Part shown: piece after piece, positions 32,166 to 40,534 of the stretch
How the letters are laid out: each line of letters begins with the position of its first letter
Numbering within the stretch: position 1 is the first letter of the stretch
Assembly: GCA_020636575.1 (NCBI GenBank)
Contig: JACJXP010000005.1
Location: forward strand, 107,273-171,272
Length of the DNA: 64,000 nt
Direction of reading: 5' to 3'
From: Chitinophagales bacterium
GTDB lineage: Bacteria > Bacteroidota > Bacteroidia > Chitinophagales > Chitinophagaceae
Notes under the pieces: generated by a model
What the model was told of the DNA's origin: nothing
What the model saw: only the letters and a program-made list of their open reading frames with translations
The model's database searches: none
Made by a program: the position numbers and the translations under genes

Positions 32166-34568
32166 ATGGACTTTGACAAGTATTTATTGCGTTCGGAAGA
32201 TGAAATGGACTTTTTGCCTATCATACCATTGAATGAAAGCGATCATGAGGATCAGCAGGGCATTGAGGTGCCGCCTGAAATAGCTTTATTACCACTTCGC
32301 AATACAGTTTTATTTCCCGGAATAGTACTACCCATTACAGTTGGCCGAGATAAAAGTATAAAAGCAGTAAATGATGCCTATAAAGGAGATAAACTGATCG
32401 GTGTGGTGGCACAGAAGGACAGCAATGTGGAAGATCCTGCGGTGGGTGATCTTGAAAGCGTTGGTACTGTGGCCAAGGTTGTAAAACTGATCAAAATGCC
32501 TGATGGGGGCACAACCATCATCATCCAGGGGAAGAGTCGTTTCAGAATAGATAATGTTTTTGAAGAAGATCCTTATTTCAAAGCAAAGATCACAAAGCTT
32601 GATGAAGAAGATTCGCCTAAGGATGCGGATTTTGATGCCTACGTCGCAAATATTAAAGATCTGGCAGCCGATATCGTACAACTTTCTCCCAATATTCCCT
32701 CCGAGGCTTCAATCATATTAAGAAATATTGAGAACCCGGCTTTTCTTATACACTTTGTATCAAGCAATCTCAACACTGATATTAAGGATAAACAAAGATT
32801 ACTTGAATTGAACCAGATCCGTCAGCGGGCCGACCTGCTCATGCAGTTGCTGCAAAAAGAATTGCAGTTTGTTGAGCTGAAAAACAAAGTGACCCATAAG
32901 ACCAAAACAGAACTGGATAAGCAGCAACGGGAATATTTTCTGCAACAGCAACTAAAAAGTATTAAAGAAGAATTAGGAGGAGATGCCAATATTGGAGAGA
33001 TAAAGGAGATGCAGAAAAAAGCGGAGGCAAAAAAGTGGCCGCAAGCAGCAAAGGAAATGTTTAATAAGGGTATTGAGAAGTTGGAAAGAATGCATCCCAG
33101 TACACCCGATTATTCGGTAGTGTATAATCATCTTGATCTTATGCTCGATCTTCCCTGGGAAGAATATACAAAAGATTATTATGACCTTACAAAAGCTAAG
33201 AAAACTCTTGATACAGATCACTACGGGATGAAGAAGATCAAGGAAAGGATATTGGAATACCTTGCTGTACTCAAGTTAAAGGGTGATATGAAAAGCCCTA
33301 TCCTTTGTTTTGTAGGCCCTCCAGGAATAGGTAAAACTTCGCTTGGTAAAAGTATTGCAGCTTCTATTGGCAGAAAGTATGTAAGACTGAGTTTGGGTGG
33401 CTTGCATGATGAAAGTGAAATAAGAGGTCATCGTAAAACATATATAGGGGCTATGCCAGGTAGAATATTGCAATCCATCCGCAAAGTAAGATCATCGAAC
33501 CCGGTAATGATACTGGATGAGATAGACAAAGTGGGCAGCGATTTTCGGGGCGATCCTTCATCAGCATTATTGGAAGTATTGGATCCGGAACAAAACAATA
33601 GCTTCTATGATAACTACCTGGAGATGGAGTATGATCTCAGTAAGGTGTTATTTATAGCCACAGCGAATAATATTCAGAATATTCAACCGGCATTACGGGA
33701 TAGGTTAGAGATCATTGATCTTAGCGGATATGCAGTTGAAGAAAAGGTTGAGATTGCAAAACGACATTTACTGCCCAAGCAAAAAGAGCTACATGGATTA
33801 AAGAGCAGTAGTTTCAGAATGTCAGATAAAGTGATCGAGAAAATAATACAGGATTATACAAGGGAAAGTGGTGTAAGGGAATTAGACAGGCAGCTTGCTT
33901 CCATTATGCGTTACCAGGCCAAGCAACTGGCTATGAAAGGGAAACTGAAGACTTCTCTTTCTGTTGAGGATATCACCAAGATCTTAGGTAAACCTCGTTA
34001 TAGCAATGAGATCTATAAAACAGCCAATATTGCAGGTGTTGCGGTTGGGCTGGCCTGGACCTATGTTGGTGGTGATATTCTTTTTATAGAAACCAGCCTT
34101 AGTGATGGGAAAGGTGATCTGAAACTTACAGGTAACCTTGGAAATGTAATGAAGGAAAGTGCCAGTACCGCATTAACTTATCTCCAGTCAAATGCTAAGA
34201 AGCTGAAGCTGGACAATAAGCTTTTTGAGAAGAAAAATATTCATATTCATGTGCCGGAAGGAGCTGTTCCTAAAGATGGCCCAAGTGCCGGTATTACAAT
34301 GATGACATCTATTGCATCTGCACTGACCGGCAAAAAGGTAAAACCCTATATGGCCATGACGGGTGAAATAACACTTCGTGGGCAGGTATTGCCGGTAGGA
34401 GGTATCAAAGAAAAAGTTTTGGCCGCAAAACGGGCAGGGTTGAAGGAGATCATTCTTTGCTGGCAAAATGAAAAAGATGTACAGGAAATTGATTCAGCTT
34501 ATATCAAAGGTATTAGTTTTCATTATGTGAAAACAATGAACCAGGTACTGGAGTTGGCGCTGGCATAA
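32166..34568 (+). CDS. lon: ATP-dependent endopeptidase Lon
   Basis: A hexameric AAA+ serine protease that degrades misfolded and regulatory proteins in the cytoplasm. The 800-residue protein has the N-terminal LonN domain (ALLPLRNTVLFPGIVLPITVGR near residue 40), a coiled-coil linker (KQQREYFLQQQLKSIKEELGG), Walker A GPPGIGKTSLGKS near 380, Walker B PVMILDEIDKVG, sensor region LFIATANN, and the protease domain with the catalytic Ser in PKDGPSAGITMMT and Lys in GGIKEKVLAAKRAG. All active-site residues are present. A short acidic N-terminal extension (about 30 residues) precedes the LonN domain. It stands alone, ended by a terminator that runs up to porQ. Confidence 0.97.
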   Translation: MDFDKYLLRSEDEMDFLPIIPLNESDHEDQQGIEVPPEIALLPLRNTVLFPGIVLPITVGRDKSIKAVNDAYKGDKLIGVVAQKDSNVEDPAVGDLESVGTVAKVVKLIKMPDGGTTIIIQGKSRFRIDNVFEEDPYFKAKITKLDEEDSPKDADFDAYVANIKDLAADIVQLSPNIPSEASIILRNIENPAFLIHFVSSNLNTDIKDKQRLLELNQIRQRADLLMQLLQKELQFVELKNKVTHKTKTELDKQQREYFLQQQLKSIKEELGGDANIGEIKEMQKKAEAKKWPQAAKEMFNKGIEKLERMHPSTPDYSVVYNHLDLMLDLPWEEYTKDYYDLTKAKKTLDTDHYGMKKIKERILEYLAVLKLKGDMKSPILCFVGPPGIGKTSLGKSIAASIGRKYVRLSLGGLHDESEIRGHRKTYIGAMPGRILQSIRKVRSSNPVMILDEIDKVGSDFRGDPSSALLEVLDPEQNNSFYDNYLEMEYDLSKVLFIATANNIQNIQPALRDRLEIIDLSGYAVEEKVEIAKRHLLPKQKELHGLKSSSFRMSDKVIEKIIQDYTRESGVRELDRQLASIMRYQAKQLAMKGKLKTSLSVEDITKILGKPRYSNEIYKTANIAGVAVGLAWTYVGGDILFIETSLSDGKGDLKLTGNLGNVMKESASTALTYLQSNAKKLKLDNKLFEKKNIHIHVPEGAVPKDGPSAGITMMTSIASALTGKKVKPYMAMTGEITLRGQVLPVGGIKEKVLAAKRAGLKEIILCWQNEKDVQEIDSAYIKGISFHYVKTMNQVLELALA

Positions 34569-34590
34569 AAAATAAATTCTTATTTAATTA

Positions 34591-34623
34591 AATCCTTCTT
34601 TCATCGGAAGGATTTTCTTTTTT
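34591..34623 (+). terminator. Rho-independent terminator after lon
   Basis: Plus-strand hairpin AATCCTTC-TTTCATC-GGAAGGATT followed by a T-rich tract (TTCTTTTTTC). It ends only about 20 nt before the porQ start codon, so porQ is either expressed by read-through or from a promoter that overlaps this hairpin. Confidence 0.8.
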
Positions 34624-34642
34624 CAATGACCTAATTTCGGGT

Positions 34643-35704
34643 GTGTTTTGGAGAACATTTATATTAGTTTTTTTCTTGACGCTTAAAACGAAGGCGCAGA
34701 CATTAGGCGGCGATGCCTCATTCAATTTTCTTAAACTTCCTAATACAGCCCAGCTAACCGCTTTGGGCGGGGTTAATATTACTGAACCTTCGGCGGATGC
34801 AGGGCTGGCATTCAATAATCCGGCCTTACTGACTAAGGCAATGCATACACAAATGAATGCTGTTTTTAATGCCATGTATGGCGATATCAAAGTGTATCAT
34901 TTGTCAGGCGCTTTTCATTCTTCAAAGTTGAACACCACTTTGGGTGCTGGCATTAGTTATTATAATTATGGAGATGTTTCATCAACAGATGCTTCCGGTA
35001 ATATACTTGGAAAATTCAGGCCAAGGGATTGGGTGATTCAACTAGCTGCCGGTCGTACCTATTTAAAAAAATGGCTGTATGGAGCCACCTTAAAATTTGC
35101 AAATTCAGGATATGGACAATATCATTCTAATGCAATGGCCGTAGACGTTGGAGTGTTGTTCAAAGACAGTGCAAAATTATTTTCTGCATCTGTGCTGGTG
35201 AAAAACATGGGATTTCAGCTAAAAAAATATGCAGGCGGTTATGAAGAAGATCTGCCATTCGATCTGCAGATAGGAATAACAAAAAAGTTGGAAAATGCGC
35301 CTTTCAGTTTTTCCATTACGGCACAAAGAATGGATCAGTTTGATCTTGTATACAACGATACCATTTTTAATAATGAGAATGGGTACAGTAATGAACGAAA
35401 CAATAAGATCACTGCCGAAAAGATATTTCGCCATCTCGTCTTTGGAACTAAAATTCATATAGGTGATTATGTAGAAGTATTGGCAGGGTATAATTTTTTA
35501 CGAAGAAAGGAGTTGAATATTGGGAATGCTGGTAATGGACTGAATGGATTTTCTTTAGGAGTGGGAGCACTATTTGGGAAGCTGCAGGTAAGGTATGCCC
35601 GGGCATATTACCAGAACAATACAGCTTATAATCAGCTCGGATTAAACATGCAGTTGAATAAGTACTTTGGGTTGGGGAAATTCGGAGAAAAGATTGGCTG
35701 GTAG
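34643..35704 (+). CDS. porQ: Type IX secretion system protein PorQ
   Basis: An outer-membrane barrel protein of the type IX secretion system, associated with PorU/PorV/PorZ in the attachment complex that joins cargo to A-LPS. Features: a short signal peptide (ILVFFLTLKTKAQ), then the family opening LGGDASFNFLKLPNTAQLTALGGVNITEPSADAGLAFNNPALL near residue 20-62, and FRPRDWVIQLAAGRTY, LAGYNFLRRKELNIGN and ARAYYQNNTAYNQLGLNMQL toward the C-terminus. The start is GTG: no ATG is in frame between a TAA at 34589 and this codon. It ends 3 nt from the convergent PIG-L gene. Confidence 0.88.
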   Translation: MFWRTFILVFFLTLKTKAQTLGGDASFNFLKLPNTAQLTALGGVNITEPSADAGLAFNNPALLTKAMHTQMNAVFNAMYGDIKVYHLSGAFHSSKLNTTLGAGISYYNYGDVSSTDASGNILGKFRPRDWVIQLAAGRTYLKKWLYGATLKFANSGYGQYHSNAMAVDVGVLFKDSAKLFSASVLVKNMGFQLKKYAGGYEEDLPFDLQIGITKKLENAPFSFSITAQRMDQFDLVYNDTIFNNENGYSNERNNKITAEKIFRHLVFGTKIHIGDYVEVLAGYNFLRRKELNIGNAGNGLNGFSLGVGALFGKLQVRYARAYYQNNTAYNQLGLNMQLNKYFGLGKFGEKIGW

Positions 35705-35707
35705 CAA

Positions 35708-36340
35708 TTATGCAATCCATTTATATAGCTCAAAAGCTTCAGCGAAGGCAGCATTGGCCTGCACTCCTCTTACAGTCGCTAATGACCGGGTGAATTCAGG
35801 TTGCATATAATTTCTGTGTTGCTGAGACCTGTATGCTTTCAGCGCTTCAATTTTTTTGTCAATCTCCTCTTGCGTCAGTTGCATGAAGAAATTGGTTTTA
35901 AAACTATAGTTGTTCCAGGGTAATTCGTACCCGGCAAATGTGATATTCTTAAAGGCCCTCATCCCTTCCTGGTGAATGACCTGGTGGTCCTGGTGAACAT
36001 CCGAAGCTGCCGGAAGAAAAACGAGATCGGGTTGTATCTGTTTGTTTAGTTGTAATAACTCTTCCAGTATCTTTTGCCTGGATGCAGGAAGTTCCCTTAC
36101 CTCGTAATCAAATAAGATAAGATTGTCAGGGTTGATCCCCAATATACCGGTAGCCTCTTTACATTCTGCTGCCAAAGTGTTCTCAGGTAAGCCAGCGGGC
36201 AATGATTTTGCACAAAGACAAAAGGCAGCATAGAAAACTTCGCTGCCGGCAGCACAAAAATGAGTGATACTGCCACCACATCCTAATTCTCCATCATCTG
36301 TATGCGGAGCTAAAACAAGTATTCTTTTGGGGTTGAACAT
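35708..36340 (-). CDS. PIG-L/LmbE-family deacetylase
   Basis: A 210-residue zinc-dependent de-N-acetylase of the GlcNAc-PI deacetylase/LmbE family. The zinc motif ILVLAPHTDDGELGCGG has the PH-x-DD pattern near residue 9-20, and HQDHQVIHQ (HxxH) near 118 gives the third ligand. Family members remove acetyl groups from N-acetylglucosaminyl lipids, thiols or antibiotics. I use the ATG ending at 36340 rather than an earlier TTG. It is the last gene of the seven-gene run beginning at 41843, 40 nt after the alkaline-phosphatase-superfamily gene, which points to an amino-sugar-containing substrate in the envelope (inference). Bacillithiol deacetylase BshB is the main alternative, but the gene context does not support it. 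Confidence 0.88.
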   Translation of the reverse strand: MFNPKRILVLAPHTDDGELGCGGSITHFCAAGSEVFYAAFCLCAKSLPAGLPENTLAAECKEATGILGINPDNLILFDYEVRELPASRQKILEELLQLNKQIQPDLVFLPAASDVHQDHQVIHQEGMRAFKNITFAGYELPWNNYSFKTNFFMQLTQEEIDKKIEALKAYRSQQHRNYMQPEFTRSLATVRGVQANAAFAEAFELYKWIA

Positions 36341-36380
36341 TAATGACAAAAATAGAATTTAAAACCGCCTTTGCAAATGG

Positions 36381-37856
36381 CTATTCGCTTAAAAAACTGG
36401 TGGAATCTTTTAATAATGGAAGCTGTTGACCAAATTGGGTATTAAAAAATATCCGGAATTGATTGATATTGCTCATGCCTTTATAGAATTGATTATAATC
36501 CCTTGCGGGTAACAGAACAGCATTCAGGTTCATAAAATGATATTTCTCATCAACCGGTTTCCCAAATTCACGGAAACCATGATCACCCATCAGGATAATA
36601 ACAGGCGGTTTATCAGAGTTTGCCAGTATATGATCGATTAATTGCAGATATTGTCGATTGGCATAAACGAGATATTGTATAAATGCTTCCTGGTTCCTGG
36701 CATGCTCGTCTGTTAATATTTCATACGGGTTTTGTTTGCCTGTACTATCAAAGTAATATGGGTAATGTGGCATGACAAGATGCGTATAAACAAATTTTGG
36801 GGTTTCTGTATGTTCAGCGGCAATCGTTTTAGTTCGTTCAAATAGTTTGGAATTGTTTTTCAGATCAAGGTTGCGAAGATTTTTGATTATAGATCTTATC
36901 TTAAATCGGGTAACAAGCAAATGACCTAGTTCATTTTGCATCCGGAACCGAAGTGTCCTGCTGACAAGTGGACGGGTTTTCCTGGGCAGGAAAGTCGGTT
37001 TGGCGAGCGATGGTTGCTTTTTAAAATCGAAGATGGAATAATTATAAAAAGTATATCCAAGATTACTAAGGTATTGTAAGGTATGGTTGTTTTTGATCGT
37101 ATTATAACATTTAAGAATGTCATCTTTATCGCTGTTACTGCCATGAAGCCCCTGTAGATATTCCATGTTTAACATGGATGAAACTGAGAAAGGTGTGAAG
37201 TTATAATTACTGGTGCTGCTGTCAATAACATGAAAACCCCTGCTGCTTAATTCTTGCTCAAACAAAGAATTATCATAATTGAATACCTCGTTAAGCTCAG
37301 TTTTGCCAGGATATCCATCAGCTATGATCAGGTAAATGTCCGGCCGGGCACAACTGTCGCATGATAATAAGGATAGGGAAGGGGTTATGCTTTGTTTCCC
37401 GGTTTTTAATGCTTTTGAAATAAATAAACCCGCATCTAATAGCAATAGAATAATAAATAGTGTATTGAGATAGAAATTTGCTTTTATAAATGAGCTTTTG
37501 CTTCTTTTTAATTTAATGGCAATAAATACAAAAAGTAAAAGTGAAAAGGGTAATACAAATGAGTATTTGGATAAAAATCCGTTGGCTGATAATTGCTTTA
37601 GTCCATCATGGAAATAGCCGAAAAATAAATAATAAAGCATCAACAGAAATGAGAATAATGCTGCTTTATTGTATCTCCGGAAAATAAGAAGTGATAGGAA
37701 AAACAATAATAATGTTATGCCGGTAAAGAAAAGATATAAGAGTGAAGCATCTTTCAGGGGTATAAGATCAAAATAATATACGAAACCATGCCACACAAAA
37801 AACAGGGACAATAGCAAAACGTAAATGGGGCGCTTTTTTAAAAATTCCCGGATCAA
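36381..37856 (-). CDS. Membrane sulfatase/phosphotransferase-like enzyme (alkaline phosphatase superfamily), TTG start
   Basis: A 491-residue protein with about five membrane helices in the first 150 residues and an alkaline-phosphatase-superfamily domain facing outward. Catalytic landmarks: RPDIYLIIADGYPG (metal Asp near residue 180), a likely Thr nucleophile in NYNFTPFSVSSMLNMEYL near 216, YTHLVMPHYPYYFD near 350 and ILMGDHGFREFG near 430. This layout is close to LtaS/EptA-type phosphoglycerol or phosphoethanolamine transferases and membrane sulfatases. The start is TTG and overlaps the previous gene stop as TTGA, indicating translational coupling; no closer ATG gives a complete first helix. 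It precedes the PIG-L gene by 40 nt. Confidence 0.85.
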   Translation of the reverse strand: MIREFLKKRPIYVLLLSLFFVWHGFVYYFDLIPLKDASLLYLFFTGITLLLFFLSLLIFRRYNKAALFSFLLMLYYLFFGYFHDGLKQLSANGFLSKYSFVLPFSLLLFVFIAIKLKRSKSSFIKANFYLNTLFIILLLLDAGLFISKALKTGKQSITPSLSLLSCDSCARPDIYLIIADGYPGKTELNEVFNYDNSLFEQELSSRGFHVIDSSTSNYNFTPFSVSSMLNMEYLQGLHGSNSDKDDILKCYNTIKNNHTLQYLSNLGYTFYNYSIFDFKKQPSLAKPTFLPRKTRPLVSRTLRFRMQNELGHLLVTRFKIRSIIKNLRNLDLKNNSKLFERTKTIAAEHTETPKFVYTHLVMPHYPYYFDSTGKQNPYEILTDEHARNQEAFIQYLVYANRQYLQLIDHILANSDKPPVIILMGDHGFREFGKPVDEKYHFMNLNAVLLPARDYNQFYKGMSNINQFRIFFNTQFGQQLPLLKDSTSFLSE

Positions 37857-39253
37857 TTTCTTTTACTTTCCATTAAAAAAATAATTCTTCCCGTTTCACC
37901 TATGCTCATCTTTTTCCGAATATTGAAATATCCTGAAAATTCCTTTTCAAATATTTCCTCTGTATACCAGTCGTAAATGTCTTTTTTGTTAGAGAGCAAT
38001 ATTTGTGACCGATAGTCACTTTTAGGTACAAATTCAATGACCAGGTATTTACAACAATCATTAAGCATACTGCTGATAGCTGTAAACGGAATATTCTTGC
38101 CGAGACAAAGATGGTGGATCAATGCCAGGTGAAGCCCAATGCCCCGATCATGAATTCTTTCCAGTAATGATTGTCTTTCCGTATTATTTAATCCATAGGA
38201 CGGAGTAGGTTTACTCAGGTCTACAAGAAGAGGTTGGATCAATTCATTTATACTTTCTTTATTACCCAGGTATAGTTTGTTGATCGCAACCGGGTCTATA
38301 TCCATTGCAACAGATTGAATATTCTTTTCGGTTAATAATTTTGTGAACTCACCATTATTTGATCCAAAATCTATACCTGTATTTAATGGTGGTAATTCAT
38401 TGAGCCAGTTCTTAATGATCTCTTTTTTTGTCTCAAGGTATGTCTCTCTTTTAGCAGCTTCTTCATAATAATTTCCCCAGGTTGTCCGGATATTTTCAAA
38501 ACGAAGTGACCGGATGAGTGTTTGAAGGCTCATTATCAGGTCGGTCAGTTTCTTTTTAGATACTACGGCATGTTGTTCGTTTTTCCCGGCATTCCTCTTC
38601 CCGAACTTTGCATGCATATGTATGTGCAGCCATGTATGAATAGAGAATTTTGATCTCCAGGGTAATAATCTCTGTGTAATGTCAAGCGGTATCCCTTCGG
38701 GATAGGCTAATTGCATTTCATGCAGATCTGCTTTTTTGTAATGCATCAATAACAGCGGGGATAAAAAAGATTCGCAGAACTGACGGTATGCTATCCAGGG
38801 TTTTCCTTCCTCGTACTTTTCAAAGGATAATGTATCAATGAATATGAGCTTTCCTTTATACCATTGGATGTTATAAGGAGTGGCATCTTTCAGGATCATG
38901 TCATGATCTAATGCAGCAATGGCGATCTTGAGTGTAAATAAGGCTGCATCTTTCAGTATATCAAAACTCCATTCACAAGGATAGGAGATAAGATCAATTT
39001 TTTCCGGTTTAATGATCTTATAAGCCCTGGCATCAGCTGTTCCTACATCTTTAGCTTCATTATGAGAGATCAGTAATTTCCTGGTGACTAAATATTCATA
39101 AAGACCGCTGCTGAGTAACTGATCGTAATGTTCTTTATAGAGTAAGTTGATCTGCCTGTAAACAGAGCCATTTTGTTCAAAAATAAATCCGGAGGGATCC
39201 CGGAATGATGACGGATGAGGTTTTATGTTTTCTGCGATCCTTTCATTCATCAT
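37853..39253 (-). CDS. Kinase-like/SAM-methyltransferase fusion protein
   Basis: A 466-residue cytoplasmic protein in two parts. Residues about 1-230 contain LKDATPYNIQWYKGKLIFID (Asp123, Asn128, Asp140), which looks like a protein-kinase-fold catalytic loop (DxxxxN) and metal Asp as in aminoglycoside/choline phosphotransferases; this assignment is mine. Residues about 285-466 hold a class I methyltransferase with SAM loop TGIDFGSNNGEF (292-303), acidic VAMDIDP (end of beta 2) and a LVIEFVPKSD strand. Similar full-length proteins, often annotated NoeA-like or simply methyltransferase, occur in polysaccharide loci. The two Mets at the start (39253 and 39250) are alternatives. It overlaps the 51-residue miniprotein gene upstream and the TTG-started gene downstream. 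Confidence 0.8.
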   Translation of the reverse strand: MMNERIAENIKPHPSSFRDPSGFIFEQNGSVYRQINLLYKEHYDQLLSSGLYEYLVTRKLLISHNEAKDVGTADARAYKIIKPEKIDLISYPCEWSFDILKDAALFTLKIAIAALDHDMILKDATPYNIQWYKGKLIFIDTLSFEKYEEGKPWIAYRQFCESFLSPLLLMHYKKADLHEMQLAYPEGIPLDITQRLLPWRSKFSIHTWLHIHMHAKFGKRNAGKNEQHAVVSKKKLTDLIMSLQTLIRSLRFENIRTTWGNYYEEAAKRETYLETKKEIIKNWLNELPPLNTGIDFGSNNGEFTKLLTEKNIQSVAMDIDPVAINKLYLGNKESINELIQPLLVDLSKPTPSYGLNNTERQSLLERIHDRGIGLHLALIHHLCLGKNIPFTAISSMLNDCCKYLVIEFVPKSDYRSQILLSNKKDIYDWYTEEIFEKEFSGYFNIRKKMSIGETGRIIFLMESKRN

Positions 39254-39398
39254 TTTGTTTTTTGGGTGATTTCCTGAAGAATGAAATGATGAATATTTTA
39301 ATATTCTTGAAAAACATAATGACACCTAATGCAGCACCGATAAGAACCTGTACAAGATAACTTCCACTTCCCGGATCGATATATAGTAGTTCCGGCAT
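39243..39398 (-). CDS. 51-residue single-span membrane protein with IDPGSGS motif
   Basis: A short gene wedged between the M42 peptidase and the methyltransferase. The protein begins MPELLYIDPGSGSYLVQVLI, continues with a hydrophobic helix (residues about 14-30 and 33-41) and ends in a basic-polar tail (RKSPKKQNDE). The ATG overlaps the peptidase stop as TAATG, and its TGA lies 10 nt inside the next gene start (ATGATGAATGA), so it is translationally coupled on both sides, strong evidence that it is real. Short proteins with a Y-I-D-P-G-[ST]-G-S start recur near sulfatase/methyltransferase genes as far as I recall, function unknown. One membrane span with a short N-terminal motif suggests a subunit or small tether. 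Confidence 0.85.
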   Translation of the reverse strand: MPELLYIDPGSGSYLVQVLIGAALGVIMFFKNIKIFIISFFRKSPKKQNDE

Positions 39399-40507
39399 TA
39401 CAGATAGTTAAGGTTTGTTTTAGGTGATAAACTGAGCAATGTTTCATACATCAGCTTGATCGTATTGTCAATATCGTCCTTATGCAGCATTTCCACTGTT
39501 GTGTGCATATATCGTAATGGGATAGAGATCAGAACAGAAGGACATCCGTCATTCGAATACGCAAATGAATCCGTATCTGTCCCTGTACTGCGGCTGAGTG
39601 CCCTCCATTGAATAGGGATCTTTTTATCTGCGGCCACTTTTTCTACAAAACCCAGCAGTTTATTATGCACAGCAGGTGCATAGGATAAGGATGGCCCTTT
39701 GCCGGTGGCTACATCTCCCTCAATGTTTTTATTAATGAGTGGTGTTGTTGTGTCATGTGTAACATCCGTAATAATAGCAACATCAGGCTTTATCCTCCTG
39801 GCTATCATTTCAGCGCCCCTAAGTCCTATCTCTTCCTGTACAGCATTCACGACGTATAAAGAATAAGGTAGCTTCTTTTTATTTTCTTTCAATAGTCTTG
39901 CTACTTCTGCTATCATAAAACCACCCACCCGGTTATCAAATGCCCGGCCCACATAATTGCCATTAGCCAGTTCATCAAAACCATCCTGATAGGTAACTAC
40001 AGAACCGATATGTATACCCAATGCCTCTACTTCTTTTTTACTTCTGGCACCGCAATCGAGCCATAGGTTATCGGTCCTGGGATTAGCCTCCTTTTGATCA
40101 GGTACCGCATACCTGGTGTGTATGGCAGGCCAGCCGAATACGGCTTTTACCGGTCCTTTTTTTCCATGGATCAAAACCCTTGAAGAGGGGGCTGTCTGAT
40201 GATCTACTCCGCCATTTCTTTTCAGATACATCAGTCCGTCGTTTGTTATATAATTCACAAACCAACTGATCTCATCTGCATGAGCTTCTATCACAACTTT
40301 AAATTCATGATCCGGGTTTATGATGCCCACAGCAGTACCGTAAGGGTCTACATAATGTTTATCAACATAAGGTTCCAGGTATTTGATCCAGAGTTTTTGC
40401 CCCCATGTTTCAAAACCAACAGGCGATGCATTATTAATATAATTCTTAAAAAAATCAAGTGAGGCCGGAGTAAGAACAGATTTGCCGGTACGTTTTGCTT
40501 TTGCCAT
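39398..40507 (-). CDS. M42-family metallopeptidase
   Basis: A 369-residue cytoplasmic zinc or cobalt aminopeptidase/deblocking enzyme of family M42. The metal ligands are visible in order: His in VIEAHADEIS near residue 79, Asp in RAFDNRVGG near 194, catalytic Glu-Glu in VNAVQEEIGLRGAE near 226, Asp in IITDVTHD near 250 and His in LRYMHTTVEML near 343. The start is the ATG ending at 40507 (MAKAKRTGKS); an upstream TTG would add seven residues. It is the third gene of the 41843-35708 run, 27 nt after the UbiA-like gene, and its TAA overlaps the ATG of the 51-residue protein. A link to the envelope role of its neighbours is not obvious. Confidence 0.92.
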   Translation of the reverse strand: MAKAKRTGKSVLTPASLDFFKNYINNASPVGFETWGQKLWIKYLEPYVDKHYVDPYGTAVGIINPDHEFKVVIEAHADEISWFVNYITNDGLMYLKRNGGVDHQTAPSSRVLIHGKKGPVKAVFGWPAIHTRYAVPDQKEANPRTDNLWLDCGARSKKEVEALGIHIGSVVTYQDGFDELANGNYVGRAFDNRVGGFMIAEVARLLKENKKKLPYSLYVVNAVQEEIGLRGAEMIARRIKPDVAIITDVTHDTTTPLINKNIEGDVATGKGPSLSYAPAVHNKLLGFVEKVAADKKIPIQWRALSRSTGTDTDSFAYSNDGCPSVLISIPLRYMHTTVEMLHKDDIDNTIKLMYETLLSLSPKTNLNYL

Positions 40508-40534
40508 GCAGAAAATAAGTTTTTGCAAAAATAA

